Below are positions 34,447-41,723 of a stretch of DNA of 47,012 nt, one piece after another. The notes under the pieces were generated by a model that ran no database searches, was not told the DNA's origin, and was given only the letters and a program-made list of their open reading frames with translations. This stretch comes from an uncultured Treponema sp. (GTDB lineage Bacteria > Spirochaetota > Spirochaetia > Treponematales > Treponemataceae). Where the stretch lies: NCBI GenBank assembly GCA_900316905.1, contig ONET01000022.1:1-47012 (forward strand). The letters run 5' to 3'. Positions within the stretch are counted from its first letter, which is position 1. The number at the start of each line of letters is the position of its first letter. Made by a program: the position numbers and the translations under genes.

Positions 34447-35415
34447 ATGAAATTGGTGATTCTTGACGGCCACGCGCTTAATCCCGGCGACCTTAGTTAC
34501 GACGTGTTCAAAGAATTTGGAACGCTCGAATACTACGAGCGCACGCCGGCAAATCTTACGGCGGAACGAATGCGCGACGCGGACATTGTTTTTTTGAACA
34601 AAGTCCAAATCACAAAAGAAATACTTTTGCAATGCCCAAAGCTAAAATACATCGGCGTATTTGCCACCGGCTACAACGTAATCGACACGGCCGCCGCGCG
34701 CGAACGCGGAATCACAGTCACAAACATTCCTTCTTACAGCACTATGGCCGTGGCGCAAGCGACGTTCGCGCTCTTGCTTGAATTGACAAACGGCGTCCAC
34801 GCGCACAACGATTCCGTCCAAAATGGCGGCTGGATTAAGAGCCCCGACTTTTGCTATTGGACGCATCCGCTTACGGAACTGTTGGGAAAAACTTTTGGCG
34901 TCGTCGGCTTTGGAAGCATTGGCCAAGCCGTGGCAAAAATCGCCTTTGCGCTTGGAATGAAAGTCATCGCCCATTCAAGAACGGCGAAAAAAATCGAAGA
35001 CTTTGGCAAAGAAAATTTTACGGTGGAATCCGTCAGTCTTGACGAATTGCTGCAAAGAAGCGACATCGTATCCCTGCACTGCCCGCTTACCGCCGACAAC
35101 AAGGGAATGATAAACCAAGCGGCGCTTGCAAAAATGAAAGACGGCGCCATCTTGCTAAACACCGCGCGCGGCCCCTTGATTGACGAAGCGGCAGTCCGCG
35201 CGGCGCTGGAAAGCAAAAAACTTTTTGGCTTTGGCGCCGACGTTTTGTCGCAAGAGCCCATGTCCGCCGACTGCCCCCTTTTGGGCGCCCCCAACTGCGT
35301 CATCACTCCGCACGTGGCCTGGGCCGCCAAGGAAACCCGCGAGCGCTTGTTGGGAATCGCCGTGGACAACTTGCGAAAGTTTTTGGCGGGAACGCCGGTT
35401 AATGTGGTGAACTAG
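34447..35415 (+). CDS. D-2-hydroxyacid dehydrogenase (glycerate dehydrogenase-like)
   Basis: 322 residues; the start at 34447 follows GGAGGAATGATTTT. NAD-binding Rossmann motif VVGFGSIGQAVAKIA, then the catalytic residues: Arg in LLNTARGPLID, Glu in DVLSQEPM and His in ITPHVAWA. The ligand-binding segment FATGYNVID and the phrase HPLTELLGKTFGVVG are most like glycerate/hydroxypyruvate reductases. It would reduce a 2-keto acid with NADH. It is the last gene of the argF-proB operon, convergent with the next gene 4 nt later. The exact substrate is not certain. Confidence 0.88.
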   Translation: MKLVILDGHALNPGDLSYDVFKEFGTLEYYERTPANLTAERMRDADIVFLNKVQITKEILLQCPKLKYIGVFATGYNVIDTAAARERGITVTNIPSYSTMAVAQATFALLLELTNGVHAHNDSVQNGGWIKSPDFCYWTHPLTELLGKTFGVVGFGSIGQAVAKIAFALGMKVIAHSRTAKKIEDFGKENFTVESVSLDELLQRSDIVSLHCPLTADNKGMINQAALAKMKDGAILLNTARGPLIDEAAVRAALESKKLFGFGADVLSQEPMSADCPLLGAPNCVITPHVAWAAKETRERLLGIAVDNLRKFLAGTPVNVVN

Positions 35416-35419
35416 AGCC

Positions 35420-35902
35420 CTACTGTGAACGCGGCATAGCGTAATAATCTGTCCTAAGGCGGTCGCTTAAGAATGATGTAAGAAGGAGCTCAAATTCTTG
35501 TTGCGACAATCTTTTTCTGCAATAAAAGGCTGAGGCGGCGATTATCCTGTGACAAAGCTTTGCAAGTTTATTGCCGCCGCAAGCGCAAACTCTGTTTTTA
35601 AGATAAACAGAAAGAATCGCGTCGCCGCTTTCAGAAGCATACTCTCCGTTTTCAGGACGCTCAAACATTCCGTCCAGTACAATTCTAAAAACCTCATAAA
35701 CAAAGCTTGCGTCCTTCTTGTCAAAACTAGCGGCAAACTCATCGATTCCGTCTTCCAAAGAAAGAATTCCTTCCTCCAAAACTCGACTGTTTTGAGAGAG
35801 CATTTTCTTTATTATCGAAAATATGTGTTGTTTGCCTTTTCTTGTTATCACACTAAGTCTCCTTGCGCATTGCGAACCGCAGACCATAAGTTTATACGCC
35901 AT
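35420..35902 (-). CDS. Hypothetical protein, 160 aa, island operon
   Basis: A soluble, mainly helical protein with several Cys, including a CACGG motif (NRVCACGGNKLAKLC). I see no known family. Start at 35902, 6 nt after the stop of the 54-residue membrane protein; a second in-frame ATG lies at 35887. It is the third gene of the unit driven by the TCATTAAATGA promoter at 37327-37358, after the 402-residue Cys-rich protein. Confidence 0.6.
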   Translation of the reverse strand: MAYKLMVCGSQCARRLSVITRKGKQHIFSIIKKMLSQNSRVLEEGILSLEDGIDEFAASFDKKDASFVYEVFRIVLDGMFERPENGEYASESGDAILSVYLKNRVCACGGNKLAKLCHRIIAASAFYCRKRLSQQEFELLLTSFLSDRLRTDYYAMPRSQ

Positions 35903-35908
35903 AAACGC

Positions 35909-36073
35909 CTACAAAACAGAAAGCAAAACAACGACAAGCGCGAAGCCTGCGACGCAAAGCTTCCATTCCAACGGAAGCGCCGATTTGCTCGCCATATTTA
36001 TCAAAAGACGTGGAAGAACGAAATCCGCCGCAATTATCGCAGCAATAATAACAAGGGCTGATTTGTTTTTCAT
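35909..36073 (-). CDS. Small membrane protein, 54 aa
   Basis: A short gene with a GGGAGG site 5 nt before its ATG at 36073. The product begins MKNKSALVIIAAIIAADFVL and ends in a second hydrophobic helix (LCVAGFALVVVLLSVL), so it should span the inner membrane twice. It starts 15 nt after the stop of the 402-residue gene and is followed 6 nt later by the 160-residue gene. Conservation elsewhere would confirm it; here support comes from the ribosome site, position and hydrophobic pattern. Confidence 0.65.
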   Translation of the reverse strand: MKNKSALVIIAAIIAADFVLPRLLINMASKSALPLEWKLCVAGFALVVVLLSVL

Positions 36074-36088
36074 AAAAACCTCCCGGCA

Positions 36089-37297
36089 TTATGTTTTGTA
36101 TTCCGTATAATCTATTCCAAACTTCTCGCGTAATTGCATTATAAGCGCGCGGTCTGAGCGGGCGGCTCCGACGTATTTTTCATTGCATTCATCGCAGCAT
36201 CTGTGAGTTTCGCCGTCTTTCTCATAATAAATTGGCCATGTGCTGTTGCCGTAACCTTTAAAGACGGAACAGCAAAAGCAGCAGGTCCTTCTCATCGCGC
36301 TTGGCTTTAATATTTTCAACATGTTGATTTTATAAAAGTTTCTTTGGAGAACAAAACGGCCGTCTCCAAAATTTTCCAGCGCTTTTTTTGAGTCGGAATC
36401 GATTTCTTTTTTTATTTTATGGAAAAGACGCTTGGCTTTCCAACGGCTCATATCGTTCATGTCAACGAAATAAGTTTTTGACGGAATTTCCATCGAGTCA
36501 AAGCGGACGCTGTAGTTAAAAGCTATTGTGTATGTCGCTTTATTTATGTCTTTGGAATTTCGCAGTTTCAATGCGGAAATAAAATCTTTTGAATCTATTA
36601 CTGCCGCGTTATGAAGAATTATTATGCCCTTGTTCTTTTTGATGAAATTTTTTACGCTTTCGATTTGCTCGTCAGACAAGGAGCATTTTACGTGCTCTTC
36701 CAAAAGACATGGATTGTCGTTTATAGTCATGCAAAACAATTCTTTGCTGTATGGGTCTTGAACACGAACAACATTTTCATAGGCGGGGTTTCCGTCTTGG
36801 TCAAGATACGGTTCCCTTTGCCAGCCGTCTGCGCAGCCACAGGAAATTTTGCATGGTAAATTCAGTTCAGGAATGTCTTCTGGGTGTAATGTTGTAGAAA
36901 AAAAGCCGAATATTTCCTGAAAATAAAGCTCTTTCATAATTGAATAAAAAAGGTCGAACAGTTGTTTTAATTCGGCGGAAAGATTTGATGTTTTATCTGC
37001 AAAACATTTCCATTTCATTAAACTGATTTTGATTTGGTTGTAACAGTCCATAATTATAAAACTGTCAAATTCGTCTACGACTGCAAATGAATCAAACAAT
37101 TCTTTTATGGCTTTTAGTTCCGCCTTGAACTGGTCTTCGGCCATTCCGCGCAAAAAACCATCGGTTAAAAGTGACAGCGCCACAATGAATGACTTTGCCT
37201 TTGATTCAGCGACGGCTTTGTTTTTAATCAGCCTTTGGATGACTTCAACTTGGCCGTCGGCAAGCGTTCGCCATTGTATTGTCCCTATTTTTTCCAT
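36089..37297 (-). CDS. Hypothetical Cys-rich protein, 402 aa, first gene of an island operon
   Basis: ATG at 37297, 8 nt after AGGAGG. The N-terminal half is helical (TLADGQVEVIQRLIKNK, ILFDLFYSIMKELYF-like segments). The middle has an acidic CGCADGW and DPYSKELFCM stretch. The C-terminal 70 residues hold a zinc-finger-like arrangement: TCCFCCSVF then about 22 residues then HRCCDECNEKYV. Two CxxC pairs suggest a treble-clef or zinc-ribbon fold. No family is recognised. Its promoter has the TCATTAAATGA box 13 nt before TAAAAT, shared with five other island units. The role in the system is unknown. Confidence 0.7.
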   Translation of the reverse strand: MEKIGTIQWRTLADGQVEVIQRLIKNKAVAESKAKSFIVALSLLTDGFLRGMAEDQFKAELKAIKELFDSFAVVDEFDSFIIMDCYNQIKISLMKWKCFADKTSNLSAELKQLFDLFYSIMKELYFQEIFGFFSTTLHPEDIPELNLPCKISCGCADGWQREPYLDQDGNPAYENVVRVQDPYSKELFCMTINDNPCLLEEHVKCSLSDEQIESVKNFIKKNKGIIILHNAAVIDSKDFISALKLRNSKDINKATYTIAFNYSVRFDSMEIPSKTYFVDMNDMSRWKAKRLFHKIKKEIDSDSKKALENFGDGRFVLQRNFYKINMLKILKPSAMRRTCCFCCSVFKGYGNSTWPIYYEKDGETHRCCDECNEKYVGAARSDRALIMQLREKFGIDYTEYKT

Positions 37298-37326
37298 CCA
37301 AGAGGCCTCCTAGCGTTTTACAGAAC

Positions 37327-37358
37327 ATTTTACAACGCGGGAATATCATTTAATGAGA
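37327..37358 (-). promoter_or_regulatory. TCATTAAATGA-type promoter 1
   Basis: Minus strand: palindromic box TCATTAAATGA at 37346-37356 (extended TATCTCATTAAATGATAT), 13 nt, then TG-TAAAAT (hexamer 37327-37332). Drives the 402-aa/54-aa/160-aa operon. The box takes the place of a -35. Confidence 0.85.
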
Positions 37359-37489
37359 TAAAAGAATTATTTTTTCTTAAGAAAAAGAGGAGCGAAAATC
37401 ACAAATATCACGCACGCAACATTATATTACTAAAACAATATTCTCCAATATCATTTCTGAAAATTGTTCAAATCTTTATTAGGAAATCC

Positions 37490-37518
37490 TTGTTAAAAAA
37501 TACAACAAATGCTACTAT
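37490..37518 (+). promoter_or_regulatory. Ordinary promoter of the OGG-like gene
   Basis: TTGTTA (37490-37495), 17 nt, TACTAT (37513-37518), then GAGG 9 nt before the ATG at 37543. No TCATTAAATGA box, unlike the divergent neighbour. Confidence 0.6.
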
Positions 37519-37542
37519 ACTAGTGAATGAGGAAAAACAACC

Positions 37543-38388
37543 ATGTGCAGTTTAATTGAAGAAGAAAAAAATAAAGCAAAAGAACTTCTTTCATATTATA
37601 AGGGAACGAAAATAGTAGAACTCACGCCTAATAATGTTTATACTGTAATGGCCATAATAAATTTAGACTCGAACTATCAAAAAGCAGCTGATGAAGATAC
37701 CATACCTATTAAGGAAAAAGGTGACAAATCTGAGAACTACAATAGGGGAGGCTCAAGCGCTTATTGGTTTAAGCAATTAAAAGAGAGTGTCGATTCCACG
37801 AAGTATGAAGAAATTATCTGTAATTGTGTCAATTCTGTCGATAGGGAAAACAGCACTCATCTCAATGCGGACGGTGTTGGAAGAATAGAAATTTCTAACA
37901 GAATAAAAGATACATGGGGTAACTTGGAAAGTCTAAAAGAAGAATTAAGAAAACGGGATTTTTCTAACAAAGGGATAATTCATGCTCTTTCTGAAAAAAC
38001 AAAGCCTAAAGACGAAAAACATAACGCTCGTGTGAATATATCATTTGCAAGCAAATTCTGCCAAATTGCTTGTTATTATTTATTTGATGGAGATGAACGA
38101 GATAATTTTTCTAAATATGACACCGTAGTTAAGAATGTTATTCTATCTGGCATTTATCAAAAGAAACTTAACTTAGAGAAGCCTATTAAAAAATTCGATT
38201 TTGACAAAAAGATAGGTGATGGAAAATATGGAGAATTATATGAAACATATCAAAAACTCATAGACAGTATTAGGGGAAAGTTGCCTAATAAAATCAGCAG
38301 ACACGGATTTGACCAGTTGATTTGGTATTATTATAAAGGAAAATCCGAGAAAGAATTACAAGATTTTGCAAATTCTGTTAAAGGCTAA
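37543..38388 (+). CDS. Hypothetical protein, tentatively 8-oxoguanine DNA glycosylase (OGG)-fold like
   Basis: A 281-residue soluble protein, clearly AT-richer than the metabolic genes. The segment ARVNISFASKFCQIACYYLF, then a KYDTVVKNVI phrase, and the late HGFDQLIWYYYKG resemble the 'SFASK ... yD ... lD..lW.yG' layout I associate with bacterial OGG-like proteins. The match is by eye and weak. It has its own ordinary promoter and stands opposite to its neighbours, so it may be an independent insertion within the island. No partner gene is evident. Confidence 0.4.
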   Translation: MCSLIEEEKNKAKELLSYYKGTKIVELTPNNVYTVMAIINLDSNYQKAADEDTIPIKEKGDKSENYNRGGSSAYWFKQLKESVDSTKYEEIICNCVNSVDRENSTHLNADGVGRIEISNRIKDTWGNLESLKEELRKRDFSNKGIIHALSEKTKPKDEKHNARVNISFASKFCQIACYYLFDGDERDNFSKYDTVVKNVILSGIYQKKLNLEKPIKKFDFDKKIGDGKYGELYETYQKLIDSIRGKLPNKISRHGFDQLIWYYYKGKSEKELQDFANSVKG

Positions 38389-38406
38389 CGCTTTCTTTTT
38401 TTAATC

Positions 38407-38583
38407 TTATGGTAAAATCACTGCAACAAAAAAAGTTATTAATGTTCCAGCAACATAGCATTTTACTAATGAAAAAGATGAAATCTCGCCTATCCATTGT
38501 GCAAGCATAAAAGCAACCGTAATGAAAAGTATGAGTTTTAATAATTGGAAAATACCAAAAATTAAATCACCGAGGCATCCCAT
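38407..38583 (-). CDS. Small membrane protein, 58 aa
   Basis: Start at 38583 (MGCLGDLIFGIFQLLKLILF), 10 nt after AAGGAG. Two hydrophobic helices (FGIFQLLKLILFITVAFML and CYVAGTLITFFVAVIL) fill nearly the whole protein. The gene starts 7 nt after the stop of the zinc-ribbon membrane protein and belongs to its operon. Function unknown; the size recalls the 54-residue protein of the first island operon, without sequence similarity. Confidence 0.6.
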   Translation of the reverse strand: MGCLGDLIFGIFQLLKLILFITVAFMLAQWIGEISSFSLVKCYVAGTLITFFVAVILP

Positions 38584-38590
38584 ATGTATT

Positions 38591-39178
38591 TCACTCCTTT
38601 TCTTCCACAAAATGGGAATAAACTTTTCCGCAACATTTGCATTCTTTTGAAACTTTGTATGTCAAATGAGTTATAGTTCTTGTTTTTGAAATCGGGGTGC
38701 TTATTGTTCCTATAACTTCACCTTTTCTATTGCTAAGAATAGAATCACGATATACCGTATATTCCTCTAATTCATCTTTTTTATTAACAAGCTTCTTGTC
38801 TTTTTTCCAATTTTTGTACTCTCCGCAAGACCCACAAATGTTTTCAATAATATTTTTCCGCACGCTCCTTAAAACACATGAAATAAAAAAGGAAAGAATT
38901 CCTACAAAAATCATTAAAAGAACACATAGAAAAATTAGAAATCCGGAATTTTTATTCTTTGTTTTTGCATCAATAAAATTCAAAATTGAGATGACCACAA
39001 GCAATATTATAACAACAACTCTAAAAACTCTAAAACATGTATCTATATAATCATATTTCATCTGAGCTTCTTGCTCAACTTTATGCTTTGTCTTTTTTAA
39101 ACTATGGTTTAAATATAATCCGCCCAAATACGGATATAATATTGCGTATAAAAATTTATGCTTTATTGTTTCGGCCAT
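38591..39178 (-). CDS. Membrane protein with a zinc-ribbon-like Cys motif, 195 aa
   Basis: I use the ATG at 39178 (MAETIKHKFLYAILYPYLGG), 6 nt after GAAGGA, not the one at 39199, which has no site. Two membrane helices follow (VFRVVVIILLVVISILNFI and FLIFLCVLLMIFVGILSFFI). The soluble C-terminus has ICGSCGEYKNW and, near the end, KECKCCGKVYSHF, together two CxxC pairs like a split zinc ribbon. The gene has the TCATTAAATGA promoter with a leader of about 100 nt. No family recognised. Confidence 0.65.
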   Translation of the reverse strand: MAETIKHKFLYAILYPYLGGLYLNHSLKKTKHKVEQEAQMKYDYIDTCFRVFRVVVIILLVVISILNFIDAKTKNKNSGFLIFLCVLLMIFVGILSFFISCVLRSVRKNIIENICGSCGEYKNWKKDKKLVNKKDELEEYTVYRDSILSNRKGEVIGTISTPISKTRTITHLTYKVSKECKCCGKVYSHFVEEKE

Positions 39179-39285
39179 TGGCAATCCTTCTAAGCACAAT
39201 AGTGAACTGATGTTTTCAAAATATTTCTCAGTATATTTTATACCCTAACTTTCTTTTTGTAAAGAAAAAATCCATTTATACTTAA

Positions 39286-39317
39286 ATTATACACCACAAA
39301 CATCTCATTTAATGATA
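39286..39317 (-). promoter_or_regulatory. TCATTAAATGA-type promoter 2
   Basis: Minus strand: box TCATTAAATGA at 39305-39315, 13 nt, then a perfect TATAAT (39286-39291). It lies just downstream of the 268-residue gene and drives the zinc-ribbon membrane protein and the 58-residue protein. Confidence 0.85.
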
Positions 39318-39330
39318 CTTTCGTAAAAAA

Positions 39331-40137
39331 TTATATTTCTATAATTTCGTCCTTTTCAAATGCCACCGCTCGGTCAGTTTTGACTTTTTGCAACAGTTCC
39401 TCAGTAGACACACTTGCGTCTATTGGCGCGATTTGAATTTTTTGCGCAAAAAAAGAAAGACGTTCGTTTGGATTTATTATGGATTTCCATATCCTTAGAT
39501 TTTCTATCCATTCATTCACAGGCTCGCTTTCTTTTTCGTAAAAGAACTGGTACAAAACAATCGCTCGGCCGGCGTTAGAATTGCAAGCATCCACAAGTCG
39601 CAACAAGAACTGATATTGCAAATCTTCAATCCTTGCTAAATTTGGCTGACAAAAATCCTGAATGGCTCCAATCCACAAATTTAAAATGCTCTGAATAATG
39701 GGAATTCTGCCGGATTTCATTTCTTTTATTGTTGGATAGACATATTTGTGAGGCTCATCTGTCTTTCTAAAATCTTTGCTTTTTCCTTCGGCAGAAATCT
39801 TAAACCCATCGCCTGAACATAGAACTTTTGTATTTGAAACAAGCTTTGAGATGTTCGTCACGTCCTTTTTCAAAGAACCTGTAAAGTCAAAGTGTATTTC
39901 ATCTATTGCTCCGAAATTGAGCTTGTGTTGAATTCCCTCGGTGTTCAAAGTGTCAAGCCAGTATTGCAATATTGGAATGTAGTCAATTTTTGAAGAGGTT
40001 TTTACGGCTGAAAAGTATTCAAAAATTTCGTCCTTTGTATTATACGCAAGATTTTCAAAGTCGCGATTTCGCTTTGTTCCCAATGTCTCATACATTGAGT
40101 TTGCGTCTTTTCCAATAAAGTATTTGATGTTCTCCAT
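39331..40137 (-). CDS. Hypothetical protein, 268 aa, island
   Basis: A soluble protein with no signal peptide and no recognised domain. The N-terminus (MENIKYFIGKDANSMYETLG) is followed by IHFDFTGSLKKDVTNISKLV and a long helical C-terminal part (ILNLWIGAIQDFCQPNLARI, QFLLRLVDACNSNAGRAIV). The ATG at 40137 has no ribosome site. The island promoter's -10 ends 9 nt upstream, so transcription would start within a few bases of the ATG and the mRNA would be leaderless or nearly so. This makes the start choice less certain than usual. Confidence 0.65.
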   Translation of the reverse strand: MENIKYFIGKDANSMYETLGTKRNRDFENLAYNTKDEIFEYFSAVKTSSKIDYIPILQYWLDTLNTEGIQHKLNFGAIDEIHFDFTGSLKKDVTNISKLVSNTKVLCSGDGFKISAEGKSKDFRKTDEPHKYVYPTIKEMKSGRIPIIQSILNLWIGAIQDFCQPNLARIEDLQYQFLLRLVDACNSNAGRAIVLYQFFYEKESEPVNEWIENLRIWKSIINPNERLSFFAQKIQIAPIDASVSTEELLQKVKTDRAVAFEKDEIIEI

Positions 40138-40146
40138 AGTGTTCGT

Positions 40147-40178
40147 ATTTTACAATGCAGCTTTATCATTTAATGACA
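40147..40178 (-). promoter_or_regulatory. TCATTAAATGA-type promoter 3
   Basis: Minus strand: box TCATTAAATGA at 40166-40176, 13 nt, then TG-TAAAAT (hexamer 40147-40152). The start codon of the 268-residue gene is at 40137. Confidence 0.85.
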
Positions 40179-40250
40179 CTTTGGAGAAAAACTCGCTGCA
40201 AAATTTATAAAAACACGACGTATTTTTATAAATTTACGCCGAGAATTCAA

Positions 40251-41159
40251 TCAAAACACGCCATCTTCTATTGCTTTGTTTTCAAATTTGCTGTAAGCCG
40301 GAAGATAGGTTATGTCTATGGAGCCAGTGGCGCCGTTTCGATTCTTGGCCACAATAAGCTTTGCGTCCTGCGCTGGATTATCGCTATTGGAGCGTTCGCG
40401 GTGCAGCAAAATAACGACATCCGCATCCTCCTCTATTGAGCCAGAATCTCGCAACTGCGAAAGGTTTGGCTGCTCTCCTTCGACGGAGCGCGCAAGTTGA
40501 CATAAGCCCACGATTGGGATATCAAGCTCGCGCGCCAAAGCTTTGAGGGATTTTGAAACTTCACTTTGCTGCTCATAGACTGGAGCGTCTTTGTTTTCGG
40601 TTTCTATCAAACCTATGTAGTCAATGAAGATTATTTTTACATCGCGCTCAGCAACAAGGCGACGAGCGATTGCCCGCAAGTCCAAAAGTTTCATATTGGG
40701 CTGGTCAACTATGTAAAGAGGAGCTTTGTGGATAAGGCTTGCCGCGTCCTGCAATTTTTTAAAGTCGTTCATGTTAAGAAATCCGGCGTAAAATTTTGCG
40801 ATGGGCATACGCGCCACTTGGCTCAAGAAGCGTTGACAAATTATTTTGGGTGACATTTCTAGTGAGAAAAAACCGCAGGGGATTTTCTTTTCAACCGCTA
40901 TATGCTGAATCATAGATAGCGCCATAGAAGTCTTTCCGATTGTTGGACGGGAGCCAAGGATTGTCATTTCTTGCTTTTGAAAACCGTTTGTAATCAAATC
41001 AAGCCTTTTAATTCCGCTTGGGATGCCTGTAAGAGCCTCTTTATCTTTGTTCCGAGCCTCCATGATGTCCAAAGTTTCAATGAGTAGATCTTTGACCTCG
41101 TACACGTGAGCGGCTTCGTTGCTTTTGCCAATGCTTGCAGCCTTAATTTCTTCTGACAT
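40251..41159 (-). CDS. DnaB-type replicative helicase lacking the N-terminal domain
   Basis: 302 residues. The C-terminal RecA-like domain of DnaB is complete: GIPSGIKRLDLITNGFQKQE, Walker A GSRPTIGKTS, GFFSLEMSP, Walker B IIFIDYIGLI, the Gln-rich LARELDIPIVGLCQLARSVE, the H4 motif PNLSQLRDSGSIEEDADVV and the arginine-finger region KNRNGATGSIDITY. The helical N-terminal domain of chromosomal DnaB (about 100-150 residues) is absent; a short linker helix remains. Helicases of this short form are typical of phages and plasmids. Start at 41159 behind AAGGAG. The helicase should unwind DNA 5' to 3' as a hexamer; a loader is not obvious, though the AAA+ protein of the island is a candidate. Confidence 0.9.
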   Translation of the reverse strand: MSEEIKAASIGKSNEAAHVYEVKDLLIETLDIMEARNKDKEALTGIPSGIKRLDLITNGFQKQEMTILGSRPTIGKTSMALSMIQHIAVEKKIPCGFFSLEMSPKIICQRFLSQVARMPIAKFYAGFLNMNDFKKLQDAASLIHKAPLYIVDQPNMKLLDLRAIARRLVAERDVKIIFIDYIGLIETENKDAPVYEQQSEVSKSLKALARELDIPIVGLCQLARSVEGEQPNLSQLRDSGSIEEDADVVILLHRERSNSDNPAQDAKLIVAKNRNGATGSIDITYLPAYSKFENKAIEDGVF

Positions 41160-41191
41160 TTTTTTCTCCTTTTATCCAATGTTTTTAATCA

Positions 41192-41223
41192 ATTTTACAA
41201 TACGCCTATATCATTTAATGATA
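41192..41223 (-). promoter_or_regulatory. TCATTAAATGA-type promoter 4
   Basis: Minus strand: box TCATTAAATGA at 41211-41221 (extended TATCATTAAATGATA), 13 nt, then TG-TAAAAT (hexamer 41192-41197). It drives the helicase gene. The box overlaps the end of the upstream gene and its final TGA is that gene's stop codon. Confidence 0.85.
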
Positions 41224-41561
41224 AACTCGTCTAAAAATTGAATGTATTCAATTACCGGCTTAAAAAGTTCTTTATGAATCTTGTCATGCTTAACATAAAA
41301 TTCCAGCATCCTTTTGTCTTTTTCAAACATTTTCATAGAATGAGTAAAATATTTAGAATCCTCGGAGAACAAATTTTTATATAAGACAAAAGCTTGGCGT
41401 TTAAAACTCGCCATTTGATTTTTGAATAACCGGCATGTAAGTTGGACACTCACATCTCTTTTCCATCCGACCCGCAACACTCCCGTCTGTATTACGGCTT
41501 CGCCCGCAATTTCCGCCATTATTACCTTATGCATGGCGTTCAGTTTTAATAATTGGTTCAT
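41211..41561 (-). CDS. Hypothetical protein, 116 aa, island
   Basis: A small helical, basic protein starting at 41561, behind AAGGAGGCGGCGCT. Segments: MNQLLKLNAMHKVIMAEIAG, then VLRVGWKRDVSVQLTCRLF, then a charged helix with DSKYFTHSMKMFEKDKRML and a C-terminal EYIQFLDEFIIK. No family is recognised. Its stop codon lies inside the next promoter's palindrome, so the box sequence is constrained both as coding and as regulatory DNA. Confidence 0.65.
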   Translation of the reverse strand: MNQLLKLNAMHKVIMAEIAGEAVIQTGVLRVGWKRDVSVQLTCRLFKNQMASFKRQAFVLYKNLFSEDSKYFTHSMKMFEKDKRMLEFYVKHDKIHKELFKPVIEYIQFLDEFIIK

Positions 41562-41595
41562 AGCGCCGCCTCCTTATTTAGATGGAAATAGGATA

Positions 41596-41627
41596 ATGTT
41601 AGCGCGCGGAAGTCTCATGTAATGAGA
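41596..41627 (-). promoter_or_regulatory. TCATTAAATGA-type promoter 5
   Basis: Minus strand: box TCATTACATGA at 41615-41625 (one base different from the other five; extended TCTCATTACATGAGA keeps the symmetry of the arms), 13 nt, then TAACAT (41596-41601). It drives the 116-residue gene. Confidence 0.8.
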
Positions 41628-41675
41628 TAACGCCAAATGATTTTATGACACCATCATAAAAATCAATGAATTCTA

Positions 41676-41704
41676 TTCAATTTTTGCAATAAGTGTGTTA
41701 TAAT
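41676..41704 (+). promoter_or_regulatory. Ordinary promoter of the AlbA-type gene
   Basis: TTCAAT (41676-41681), 17 nt, TATAAT (41699-41704), then AGGA 8 nt before the ATG at 41724. No TCATTAAATGA box. Confidence 0.6.
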
Positions 41705-41723
41705 TTTTAACAGGATAATTTAT

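Noticed and set aside
37447..37460. ATATCATTTCTGAAA upstream of the OGG-like gene as a degenerate box
   Set aside because: Only one arm fits and no -10 lies 13 nt away on either strand; the gene has an ordinary promoter instead.
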